NCBI GenBank assembly: GCA_001600355.1
Contig: BCJU01000001.1
Location: 17,443-81,442, forward strand
Source of the DNA: Meira nashicola
Lineage: Eukaryota > Basidiomycota > Exobasidiomycetes > Exobasidiales > Brachybasidiaceae
Reading direction: 5' to 3'
Length of the DNA: 64,000 bases
Shown: positions 27,623-36,841 of the stretch, piece after piece
How the letters are laid out: each line of letters begins with the position of its first letter
Numbering within the stretch: the stretch's first letter is position 1
The notes under the pieces: generated by a model
What the model saw: the letters and a program-made list of their open reading frames with translations, nothing else
Database searches by the model: none
What the model was told of the DNA's origin: nothing
Translations under genes and position numbers: made by a program

Positions 27623-29314
27623 ATGCGAGTCAATTTAGCATCTTTTTTGGTGCTTTGCACATGTATACTCTTCATTGAGCCAACTGTTGCTTTGCCAAAA
27701 GTGCGCACCTTTCGTGGTGTGAGCAGATATAATGGCTTATACAACGAACATATTCCAACTCCTCCTTTCCCAAACCCTCGTGATGATCCAGACTTTTATG
27801 CTCATCGTTATTCGGAAGAGTATATCAGTCAAGGATTATTATCCGAACGTCCTGATTGGGCAAACACATTTATCGAAAGAGTCAAAACAGTTTTAGATCA
27901 AATCGGTTGGGAATCATGGACATTGATCAAAATGGTATCCCCATACTTTTCCCAAAAAGATTCTCTCACTGAATCTTTTGGTCGTTTAACTTTTAACAAG
28001 AACGGAGATGAAGATTTCGATCGTTTGCGAAAAGACTCTAATCGTTATTACCTTGAAGAAGCAGAGAACAATGTCAATGCAAGTGATTTACCCCATTTAC
28101 CACAAGATTCCGGTTTTGATTATCGTAATGATAAAGTGAGGGGTGTTAATATCGGAAATTGGCTATTGTTCGAATTGTGGATGGATAGCAGTTTATCCAA
28201 CAAACTTAACAGTCATGCAGTCAATGCTCCTTATCCCAATGCAATCATTGATGAATGGACTGCAGGTCAATATTCCGATTATAATTATGCTTCCAAAGTG
28301 TTACGAAAGCACTTTGACACTTGGTTCACAGAACAAGATGTGATCGATATCAAGAATGCAGGTTTGAACCATATCCGTTTGCCATTCCCATACTGGTCTT
28401 TTGCTGAAGCCAAAGGTCCATCTGCACCTTACCTAACGCTGAACAGATTTGACAAATTGATCGAAGCATGTGGATGGGCAAGAACCCATGGAATAAAAGT
28501 GTGGGTCGATATCCACGGAGTACCTGGCTCACAAAACGGGTTTGATAATTCGGGAAGATCTGGCCCTATTCATTGGCCTAATAACCCAGATTACTATACT
28601 CGAACTCAGTATACTTTCAACCGTCTTGCCACGCTATTCTCTCAACCTGAATGGAAAGGAACAGTTACCGCAGTAGAAGCCGTTAACGAGCCGTTGGCAA
28701 CTAACTCCGATGCCGTGAAACAATTGATACTGAAATATTATCCTTGGGCACGTAATGCAGCAGCAAGACCACCAAACTCGACCGATTATACCACCCTTTT
28801 AATGGTCATGCATGATGGATTCTTAGGTCCAGCATATTGGGAGAACTTCTTCACAGGAAGAGCTACTCATCGTGTTTTGTTGGATACCCATCCTTACTTT
28901 GTTTATACTGATGCCGAAAAGAAGATGAAAGATTCACGTCGTTTACGTGAAATGTGCGCAAAAGAAAGCGTCTTCCAACGTAGTCAACAATTTTATCCAA
29001 CAATTGCCGGTGAATGGTCAGTAAGCGGACCAAATGGAGATCGTAGTTCCGATCGTAATTTACCAAACGGTCCTGTTAGCTTCCCAGACGGTCCAAATTA
29101 CCCTTATAGCTACGGATATATGAACTTCATGAGCTATTCCTTCAACGTTCAAAGAGCAACATACGAGAAAGGTTCCGGTTGGATCTTCTGGGCATGGAAG
29201 AATGCTAATGCTCTCGATTGGAGTTACAAAGCTGGCTTACAATATGGCTGGATTCCACAAGATGCTGGCGCTCCTTCTCCATTCGGTGATGACCCATGTG
29301 CAAATTATCGTTGA
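27623..29314 (+). CDS. Secreted GH5 exo-beta-1,3-glucanase
   Basis: Glycoside hydrolase family 5 (subfamily 9-type) exo-1,3-beta-glucanase acting on cell-wall beta-1,3-glucan. 563 aa from ATG 27623; the open frame begins earlier only at a TTG. Seen: a signal peptide (MRVNLASFLVLCTCILFIEP, cleavage probably after VALP-region Ala/Leu), a ~150-residue N-terminal region, then the barrel from VRGVNIGNWLLFELWM, with [30 protein letters not shown], acid/base Glu356 in AVNEP and nucleophile Glu464 in AGEWS. It ends WIPQDAGAP...CANYR without a GPI signal, so it is probably secreted. A relic of a paralogous copy lies ~340 bp downstream. Confidence 0.92.
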   Translation: MRVNLASFLVLCTCILFIEPTVALPKVRTFRGVSRYNGLYNEHIPTPPFPNPRDDPDFYAHRYSEEYISQGLLSERPDWANTFIERVKTVLDQIGWESWTLIKMVSPYFSQKDSLTESFGRLTFNKNGDEDFDRLRKDSNRYYLEEAENNVNASDLPHLPQDSGFDYRNDKVRGVNIGNWLLFELWMDSSLSNKLNSHAVNAPYPNAIIDEWTAGQYSDYNYASKVLRKHFDTWFTEQDVIDIKNAGLNHIRLPFPYWSFAEAKGPSAPYLTLNRFDKLIEACGWARTHGIKVWVDIHGVPGSQNGFDNSGRSGPIHWPNNPDYYTRTQYTFNRLATLFSQPEWKGTVTAVEAVNEPLATNSDAVKQLILKYYPWARNAAARPPNSTDYTTLLMVMHDGFLGPAYWENFFTGRATHRVLLDTHPYFVYTDAEKKMKDSRRLREMCAKESVFQRSQQFYPTIAGEWSVSGPNGDRSSDRNLPNGPVSFPDGPNYPYSYGYMNFMSYSFNVQRATYEKGSGWIFWAWKNANALDWSYKAGLQYGWIPQDAGAPSPFGDDPCANYR

Positions 29315-29603
29315 TGCATATAGCCAGTCATACACGTTCAATTTCAAGAGAAAAGTTTCTCACAAATCTGAACGATGTTGCCTTTCACTTACTCTTTTAA
29401 TCTCCTTTAGCTTTCTTTGTCTCGAAGACCTGTTCTTTCAAGTTTTTTTTGATGATAAATACATGTTTGCTATTGTAACCATCATATAAATGTCCATGTG
29501 AATGAATGCTGTTCGCTGAATTAAACTAGAATGAATGCCGTGCTTAGATTTAAGAATTTTGCCTAAGCGTGCCGAAAGATTGGGTCTTTTCCCCGGCTTA
29601 CTG

Positions 29604-29762
29604 GTTGATTAGGCCAATGAACAGGGCCAGATCTGCCATTATTATCGAAGCCATTTTGACAAATTGATCCAAGCATGTGGATGGGCAAGAAACCACGGAA
29701 CAAAAGTTTGGGTAGACATTCATGGGGTCCCAGGATCCCAGAATGGTTTCGATCTATTCTAG
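29604..29762. pseudogene. Rearranged relic of a second GH5 glucanase gene
   Basis: Bases 29655-29753 (plus) read [20 protein letters not shown].., collinear without indel with 28448-28546 of the intact glucanase, ending at QNGFD and then hitting TAG at 29760. Bases 29604-29657, read on the minus strand, give [18 protein letters not shown], the next 18 residues of the same protein. So two adjacent coding pieces are joined head-first, the downstream one inverted and moved to the left. Differences from the intact gene are almost all at third codon positions; only a few residues change. This points to a paralogue that was once under selection rather than a fresh copy of the neighbour. No promoter or full frame remains. 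Confidence 0.85.
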
Positions 29763-29791
29763 AATAGAATAGAATAGAATATTAGAATATT
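29761..29791 (+). repeat. (AGAAT)n microsatellite
   Basis: Four tandem AGAAT units followed by a degenerate ATTAGAATATT, directly abutting the broken end of the GH5 relic. Confidence 0.8.
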
Positions 29792-30549
29792 GTATACACG
29801 TGCGTGTTGAGCGTATGAATACTTGTTTTGTAAGTGTAGCAGGCAAGCAAGCTATCTTGTTTTGAGAACGGCAAAAGCGGCGGCTAAGGCGTATAACAAG
29901 AGAAAACGCGCCTTTCGTCAGACTGAGCAGAGACAGTACCGTGCTGCAACCGGCACATTGAGTGATGCCGTGATTGGCGGCAGCCAAGGGAAAAAATGCC
30001 CGCCCCTTCTTGCCGTTTTATTGTCGTGATTTCGGCACGGCAATTACGGGAATGACCACACGATTCAAGCTCTAACACATACACAGAAGCACGAAGGTTT
30101 TTTTTAGCATTTCTCTGTTCAATTTAGCATCCTTTCCTATCGGCAGACGTGCAGATTCATACATATATACATTTATCACCACTTCAAAACTGCAGGTATG
30201 GGGTTAAGGTATGGGTCTGTTCTTCGAAAAAGATGAAAAATCCCCGTTGTTCATACCGAACCTACATTATTTGTATTCAACAAGCTCATAGAACAACGAC
30301 CAGCTTTCATTCGAGGTAACGCTAGTCGATGGTTCGGCAAAGAATCAAAAAAGTAAAATTACACTTTTCCTCCATCCATCCTTCAATCTAGAGTAGGGGC
30401 TTCTACGAACGGCAAATTCGGCATATATTGGATCTTTGGACAATTCATAATCACACCTTTCACTTTTTATCGTCATCATCAATATGTTTCAATCAGGGAA
30501 TTAAGGGTATCTTCTTTCTATCATCTCTACGACAGCATTTCTTTCTAGT

Positions 30550-32616
30550 ATGACGGACGATCAAAGATCTGCTCAGATCACAACTTCAATCATACAAAAT
30601 GATCAATCGCATACATCCACCTCACCATCAATATCTGACAATTCTTTCATTATTCCTTCATTCGACATCAAGAGCATCAAGTTAGAAAATGAAGAAGATC
30701 CTAGAAATTGGTCACCACCTAGAAAATGGAGTACAACAGCAATTATTTCCTTGATGGGTTTCATCTCTCCTCTTGGATCTTCCGTAGTCGTTCCCGGCGC
30801 TCCATTGATGGATAGATATTTCTTCTTGCATTCTCGTGAATTGTCTCTTTTACCCGTCAGCTTTTTCGTTTTAGGATTAGGAATTGGTCCTTTTTTATTG
30901 GCACCTGCAAGTGAATTAAAAGGACGTCATCCGATCTTTCTTATTTCTTGTTTCATCTTTGTTTTGTTCAATATCGGAACAGCACTTTCGACAAATTACG
31001 GTGTTTTATGCTTCTTACGTTTTCTTGCCGGGGCTGCTGGAAGTACTGGTCCAAGTTTAGGTGCAGGTAGTATCGGAGATATGTTTGCTCCTAAAGAGAG
31101 AGGAAGAGCACAATCTCTATACGGATTAGGACCTTTATTAGGACCAGTTTGTGGTGCGATCGCAGGTGGATGGCTTGTGCAATCTATTCGATCTTGGCGA
31201 TGGTTATTATGGTTTTTGACTATTCTTTCTGCCGCCATTGCAATTATTGTGGCTTTGTTTCTCAGAGAGACTTTTGCTCCCGTTTTGTTACGCAAAAAGA
31301 TTCAAAGATTGGCAAAAGAACACTTACGATCGATTGAAAATCTACAACCAACTGATATTCAACATGTCGATCAACTAGAGCAACATCGAAGAGCAATAGA
31401 AAAGATTGCAGAGATTTCGCCCAAACAAGAATCGCGATTGAATTCCAACAATGCTCCAACCACAATCGTCTATCGTGCATCACAACTCTTTAAGAGAATA
31501 ATTTCAATCTTTTTGCCTAGCCCAGAATTACGAAAGCGTACACGTTTAGCAATGTCAAGGCCTTTCCGTCTCTTGTTTGGAAATCCGATTTGCGCAATTT
31601 TCAGTATTTATATGGGTTTCATTTATGGTATCATCTTTTTATTCCTCACTCAGCATCCACTTCTGTTTCAACGTCGTGATATAGATGAAGATCCAGCTCC
31701 GCAACGATTGCCAACGTACGGCTTCAGTCCTGGCTTGGCAAGCTTGACTTATTTAGGGTTAGGCTTAGGTTTCTTGGTAGCAGCTTCAGTTAATGTGATA
31801 TTACAAGATTCAATTTATGCACGTTTGGTGTTGAATCATGGAAGACTCGGTTGGGTTTTATTTAAAGATCGGGAAGTGATTGTAGCACAAAGAAGGAAGA
31901 GAGAGATGGAAGATCAAGCAAGAGCGGAAAAGAATGAAGAACATAGCGTAGTAGATATCGAGGGACAAGGTTCATCATCTTTGATGGAAAGAAATACGAA
32001 TCATAATCAATCAGCGCAGTCACCTATCGACAATGAACAAAATACTACACAGAATCTTTCACCATCGGAAAAAGGGGGAACATGCACGATTGTACAACAA
32101 GGGCTAGCACCAATCATCACCAAAGCTGTGACAGATACCACTTCTGGTGCTCTACCAACACTCTCTTCTGCAAAGACAGTCAAACCTTCTGCAGCCGCTT
32201 CTGTACCAAAAGGTCGACCGGAATATAGATTACCTCTATGCTTAGTAGGAATGATTATTCTACCTATTGGACTCTGTGTTTTCGGATGGACGGCAGCCGC
32301 AAAGACACACTTTATGCTTCCTTTGCTTGGATCATTTTTGGTTGGAGTTGGAAGTATTTTACCCTTTCAAGCTATTTTGGTTTATTTAGTGGACGCTTTC
32401 ATTCCATATTCAGCTTCAGCAACTGCATGTGCCGTTTTGGTACGATGTGTTTTAGCAGCAGTCTTTCCTTTGTTTAGTGAAAAGATGTTTGTAGCTATCG
32501 GATTTGGATGGGGAAGTACATTATTGGCCCTCGTTAGTATGTTGGCAATTCCAGTTCCGATTTTTTTATTCTGGCGAGGTGAACAGCTACGTGAAAGATT
32601 CCGTTTTAAGGGATGA
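30550..32616 (+). CDS. MFS transporter, DHA1 drug:H+ antiporter type
   Basis: Twelve-helix proton-coupled exporter of the DHA1-like group, plasma membrane by analogy. 688 aa. Seen: a cytosolic N-terminus with EDPRNWSPPRKW just ahead of helix 1 (typical of fungal DHA1), motif A-like ASELKGRHPIF after helix 2, RFLAGAAGSTGPSLGAG (helix 4, motif B region), and the antiporter motif C GLGPLLGPVCGAIAGG in helix 5. A ~100-residue charged central loop follows helix 6, and a second hydrophilic insert of ~130 residues (~450-555) sits after helix 8, before KGRPEYRLPLCLVGM. It ends with two helices and a basic tail. Substrate unknown. No intron seen. Same strand as the GH5 and SDR genes, but no evidence of shared function. 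Confidence 0.88.
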   Translation: MTDDQRSAQITTSIIQNDQSHTSTSPSISDNSFIIPSFDIKSIKLENEEDPRNWSPPRKWSTTAIISLMGFISPLGSSVVVPGAPLMDRYFFLHSRELSLLPVSFFVLGLGIGPFLLAPASELKGRHPIFLISCFIFVLFNIGTALSTNYGVLCFLRFLAGAAGSTGPSLGAGSIGDMFAPKERGRAQSLYGLGPLLGPVCGAIAGGWLVQSIRSWRWLLWFLTILSAAIAIIVALFLRETFAPVLLRKKIQRLAKEHLRSIENLQPTDIQHVDQLEQHRRAIEKIAEISPKQESRLNSNNAPTTIVYRASQLFKRIISIFLPSPELRKRTRLAMSRPFRLLFGNPICAIFSIYMGFIYGIIFLFLTQHPLLFQRRDIDEDPAPQRLPTYGFSPGLASLTYLGLGLGFLVAASVNVILQDSIYARLVLNHGRLGWVLFKDREVIVAQRRKREMEDQARAEKNEEHSVVDIEGQGSSSLMERNTNHNQSAQSPIDNEQNTTQNLSPSEKGGTCTIVQQGLAPIITKAVTDTTSGALPTLSSAKTVKPSAAASVPKGRPEYRLPLCLVGMIILPIGLCVFGWTAAAKTHFMLPLLGSFLVGVGSILPFQAILVYLVDAFIPYSASATACAVLVRCVLAAVFPLFSEKMFVAIGFGWGSTLLALVSMLAIPVPIFLFWRGEQLRERFRFKG

Positions 32617-33038
32617 AGAGCTGCTGTTCGGTCAATAAAGACCTCATCATTATTGTTACTTGGGCAATATCCAGGAATTCTGTATAATTTCTTATTCTAC
32701 ATTTGTACCATAATGCTCCATATCATATTTTTTCTGTAATATATATACCAACACAATACAAACCCACCAGTCTGCCCCATACTGAGTTTTTTTAAGCATG
32801 AAGCTCTGGGCCGGAGAGTGGGGTTAACGCCAAAAAGTTAAATAAAAACACAGAGAATACAGGCAAAGTGCCTTTTAATGACCTTTCACACGCTGCAATG
32901 CATGATTACCCCGATGTACGAATGCTTATGCCGATTTTACTTTCCCGAAAGGAACAAACGCGTTTTTTTACAAAGGTTCTTGTGTCGAAAAAAAAGAAGA
33001 CAAATATTACCATCATACCTTCTCCGCAAATAGAACAA
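32617..33038. other. Intergenic, MFS to SDR
   Basis: About 420 bp. AT-rich 3' region of the MFS gene, then CTGGGCCGGAGAGTGGGG near 32808 and the SDR promoter. The open frame extends upstream of the chosen SDR start to a GTG at 32868, but that extension has no family-like sequence. Confidence 0.45.
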
Positions 33039-34265
33039 ATGTCAACAGCATCATCAATAACAAAAAGCTCTGCAAGCGTTTTAGATACGCATTGCGAAGG
33101 AGCGGGATTATCAGAATCAACAAAAACGTGGAGTAAAGTTTATCGAAGATTTCGTCAATTTGAAGGATTAGGATTAGATACATCTTATTCTATTCATTTA
33201 CCTCGCTCTTTACCTCCTCGAGTAGATCTCAAAGGTAAAAATGTTATCATTTCAGGAAGTAATTCAGGAATCGGATTAGAAGCTGCCTATATTTTCGCTT
33301 TATGGGGTGCAAATGTCATTTTGGCATGTAGACCAAATGTGCCTTCATACGAATTAAGTCCTGAAGATGCATGTCGAGAGATCCTTAATCGTGGTTCGGG
33401 AAATATTGATCCAAAACAATTAGAAGTTTGGGATCTGGATTTATCAAGTTTCAAAAGTGCAGAAGATTTTGGTAAAAGATGGTTAGAAACAGGAAAGCCA
33501 TTAGATTATCTGATTAATAATGCTGGTTTATCTTCTCCAAAGTACATCGTTACTGAAGATGGATTCGAATTAACAAGATCGGTAAATTATTTGGGACATT
33601 GTCTATTATCTTTAACCCTTCTCCCGGCAATGAAAAAATCACAAGCTCCTAGAATTGTCAACACATGTTCTTGCTTCCACTATCAAGGTGACCTTGATTT
33701 TTCAAATTTGGATTATGAGAAATCCAACGGACAAATTCGTGGACCGGGAGGCGTTCAAGCATATTGCGATACCAAATTGCAACATCTTATGTGGACCAAA
33801 GAATTGCAAGTTAGACTATCAGAGAGTGAAGAATATAGACATGTGATCGTCAATGGCGTTCATCCTGGTTTTATCGGCAGTAATATTTGGAAAGCACCCG
33901 GTCTATCTGACCTAGCTTGGCCACAACCGCAATTGCTCAATTGGCTCGTTTCATCTCTTAGCGTTAGCACTCAACAAGGTTCACTTTGTTTGTTATATGG
34001 TGCATTACACCCTAGCTTCGGTTTAAGACCTTCTGAATTGGAAAAGTTACCCAAAAATGCTTCTCCAAACACAGCTATCGCCAAAGGTTTGACTGCACAA
34101 GTTGGTGGTCATTACATTCAACGTGATCGTGCAGAGACACCACGACCTGAATGCTTCGATCGTTTAGCACGATCTAGATTATGGCAAAGGACGATCGAAG
34201 ATATCAAAGGTGAACAACGCGGACTGGTAAAAGAGCTTCCAGGACATCCTGTCGATCTGTTTTGA
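33039..34265 (+). CDS. Short-chain dehydrogenase/reductase (retinol dehydrogenase-like)
   Basis: NAD(P)-dependent oxidoreductase of the classical/extended SDR group, closest in layout to fungal retinol-dehydrogenase- or WWOX-like proteins; substrate unknown. 408 aa from ATG 33039. Seen: a ~60-residue N-terminal extension, a Rossmann motif GSNSGIG (73-79), ACRPN where NADP-preferring SDRs place an Arg after beta-2, NNAG, and the catalytic pair Y242-x3-K246 in AYCDTK. The usual catalytic Ser position falls in RIVNTCSCFHYQG. Its 3' end faces the pseudouridine enzyme gene (40 bp between stops). Confidence 0.85.
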   Translation: MSTASSITKSSASVLDTHCEGAGLSESTKTWSKVYRRFRQFEGLGLDTSYSIHLPRSLPPRVDLKGKNVIISGSNSGIGLEAAYIFALWGANVILACRPNVPSYELSPEDACREILNRGSGNIDPKQLEVWDLDLSSFKSAEDFGKRWLETGKPLDYLINNAGLSSPKYIVTEDGFELTRSVNYLGHCLLSLTLLPAMKKSQAPRIVNTCSCFHYQGDLDFSNLDYEKSNGQIRGPGGVQAYCDTKLQHLMWTKELQVRLSESEEYRHVIVNGVHPGFIGSNIWKAPGLSDLAWPQPQLLNWLVSSLSVSTQQGSLCLLYGALHPSFGLRPSELEKLPKNASPNTAIAKGLTAQVGGHYIQRDRAETPRPECFDRLARSRLWQRTIEDIKGEQRGLVKELPGHPVDLF

Positions 34266-34305
34266 TTGTATTGATATTGTACATTCTAATCCCATTTAAT
34301 CCCGT

Positions 34306-36536
34306 TTAATCAATCCAATCATTCCATCCAGCACCAATTTCTTGAAGTCGGCTAGAGATTGACTCACTACTTTGCAATGTTAATAGTGCTGCTTTTTGCG
34401 CTTCAGCAACAATTGCTGACCATACTTTTTCGTCGTGAAGATTAAAAAGATCTGCTTTGCCAGATTGTTTCAACGTGAAAAGCCCTGCAACGATTGCAGA
34501 TGCAAATGTATCACCTGCTCCTGTCGTATTTACGATTAGGGAAGAATCAATCACTTCTGCAAAATGATGTGAAAGGTGAACTGAATCATTCGAAGGAGAA
34601 TATCTAGCAATCAAGACACCTCTCTTACCACCTTTAATCAATAATGTTGCCCGAAGTGAAAAAGCAAGTTGAGCAGCAGCATGGACGATATCCTTATTAC
34701 CCCAAGTGCTTTCCTCGACACCTGCTTCTGCCAATGACCCGATTAGTGTTGGCAACTTTTCAACAGAGAAAAGACCTCGCTTGATTGCTTCAGCATGCAT
34801 GGCAGCTAGTTCGAACTCATTCGGAGTGATGACGTGAGGAGAGCGAAATGCCAGGTTTGGATTCTTCAAAAGATTTGCAATGACTTCGATAATTTTAATG
34901 CTTCTCTCAACGGATGTTGGCTCGAAAAGGATGTGGAAATCAGATTTGTACGTGAGCACTGCTTCCATTGCCTCTTTACTGATGTTCCCATCCATAACTA
35001 CCATTTTGGGTTGATGTTTTCTGATCATAGAATAAACTTCATCTTTCAAAGGTCGACTTTCATCAATATCAGCAATTCCAGTCACAAGATCACCTCCCCT
35101 GTCTAAAAGAAGCATCACACTTGCTGTTCGAGACGGGCCCGGAATTAAACCGGAAGTGGATAATCCTATCTTTGACATTCCCTGTTCGATCACTTTTGCA
35201 AAATCGTCTCTTCCGATCGGTGATACCATGTGAACTATCACACCTTGATCCTGCAATATCCTATGAATAGCCTCTGCCATATTCCTTCCGACTCCTCCCA
35301 ATGATAATGACACCCTTCCTGGCCAAGTAGTTGCAATCTCATCCTCCCTACTTGAAATTGTTCTTGTGTCATTCTGTCCAGTAATATCGACTGCTGCATA
35401 TCCTACGACCAATATCGAAGGATGCGCCTTGGCCTCTGCAATGCTGAGGAATAGAAACTCAAGTGTTAACACCAATGATCAATTCATAATGTGAACCGTT
35501 TATGATTTTTCCAACTTACGATTCATGCTTACCTGCTTGAGTGATCATTAGTGAACGCAGGCGAGAATCCCTGCATTGCTTCTTCTCTTAATTCTTCTTC
35601 ACTTTTTGTTCGCAATTTCTGCAATTCGTTCGCTACTTGAGATGCGACTTTCACATTGTTCAAGACTAAACCTCGATTGCTAATTATTGAATCGCCTTTT
35701 GTTAATTCTCCAACACGCTGTAGAAGCCAAGGGGTGGCTTCTTTTCCTCTTTTGTCAATTCCTTGTTCGACAGATTCACGTACGGCTTGCTCCACAGCTG
35801 ATTGAATTTGTATACCAGCTTGTTCAAATTCTTGTGGGATGGGAACTCCAAAAACGAACCCATTTTGCATTCCGAAAGATCGACCAGCGTGTATAATTTT
35901 TGCAGCATGAACAATATCATGAACTTGTGAAACTTTGCTTCCAGAATTTGCGGTATAAAATGCCGGAAATTCTCCCGATGAATTGAACGAATGAACATTA
36001 ACTCCCATTGTCTCAAGATATTCCAATGTTCTGGGAATGTCTAAAATTGATTTGCAACCTGAGCAAAATACTGCAACTGGCGTTCTAGATAATTCTGTTA
36101 AATCTGCAGATACATCTAATGAATTTTCTCCACCACGATGAACTCCACCAATGCCTCCCGTACCGAAGATTGGAATTCCTGCTAAATGGGCAAGAAGCAT
36201 CGTTCCACTGACTGTTGTTGCACCTACACTACCGTTTCCAGCGGCCAAAATGCCAGCTACATCTCTACGACTAGTCTTTGTTGCCTTTTTACCCGTTTCT
36301 GCTAATCTCTCAATTTGCTTTTCATCTAATCCAATGTATGCTTTTCCATCAATGAATGCAGTCGTTGCAGGAATTGCGCCTTGATCGCGAACAGTTTGTT
36401 CGATCTCTAACGCAGTTTTCAAATTGGTAGGTGAAGGTAATCCATGGGTAATAATCGTCGATTCTAAGGCTACTATAGGCTTTTTAGCTGCCAAAGCTGC
36501 TCGTATAGAAGGATGTATACGTAGAAAGCTTGCCAT
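34306..36536 (-). CDS. Bifunctional pseudouridine-5'-P glycosidase / pseudouridine kinase
   Basis: Salvage or breakdown of pseudouridine: the PfkB-type kinase phosphorylates the nucleoside and the PsuG-type glycosidase breaks the C-C bond, giving uracil and ribose-5-phosphate. Model: complement(34306-35443, 35533-36536), 713 aa. The 89-nt intron (GTAAGC donor, ATTCCTCAG acceptor) joins NDHSS to SIAEAKAHPSILVVGY in frame, so these two open frames are one gene. Seen: PsuG domain (1-~310) with VALESTIITHGLP, GATTVSGTM, GTGGIGGVHRGGE, VFCSGCKSILDI and LLQRVGELTKG; PfkB domain (~345-713) with LSLGGVGRNMAEA, the central VITPNEFEL and the anion-hole NTTGAGDTF. The same fusion is known in other fungi. 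Confidence 0.92.
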
Positions 36537-36841
36537 ACTTGGACCAGAATAGGATGAGCGGAGGAAGAAGGAGAAGAAAGTATGGCATTAAAATTAAAGT
36601 TCTACCTGATTCGCGCTAGCAAGGAAGAATCGGAAAAACGGCCGAGCAGCACCAAGGTAATCTTCTGCATGGCAAACGTTCCTTTCCCCACTTGTAACAA
36701 ATTCTGTAATGAAAGAATTCAATATGTCATTGACACTTATCTCCAGGATGTTTACAGCGATCAATCAACATATAGTGTCGATATATGTTACAAATATTAT
36801 GGAAAGCATGACTGAAAAAAGCATAGAGGTTATTATTCCTA
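36537..36841. other. Intergenic between two minus-strand genes
   Basis: 305 bp containing the promoter of the pseudouridine enzyme gene and the 3' end of the GAR-domain gene. Nothing else recognised. Confidence 0.45.

Larger units (their letters stand above)
29315..30549. other. Spacer with GH5 relic and promoter of MFS gene
   Basis: About 1.2 kb. It holds the rearranged GH5 relic (29604-29762) and an (AGAAT)n run, then a GC-richer strip (29860-30040) with an open frame at 29823-30029 that resembles no protein I know, and an AT-rich promoter-like stretch before 30550. No intact gene. Confidence 0.55.

Noticed and set aside
29823..30029. 68-aa frame in a GC-richer strip after the GH5 relic
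   Set aside because: Basic, alanine-rich start looked protein-like, but there is no family, no good context and no matching second exon.
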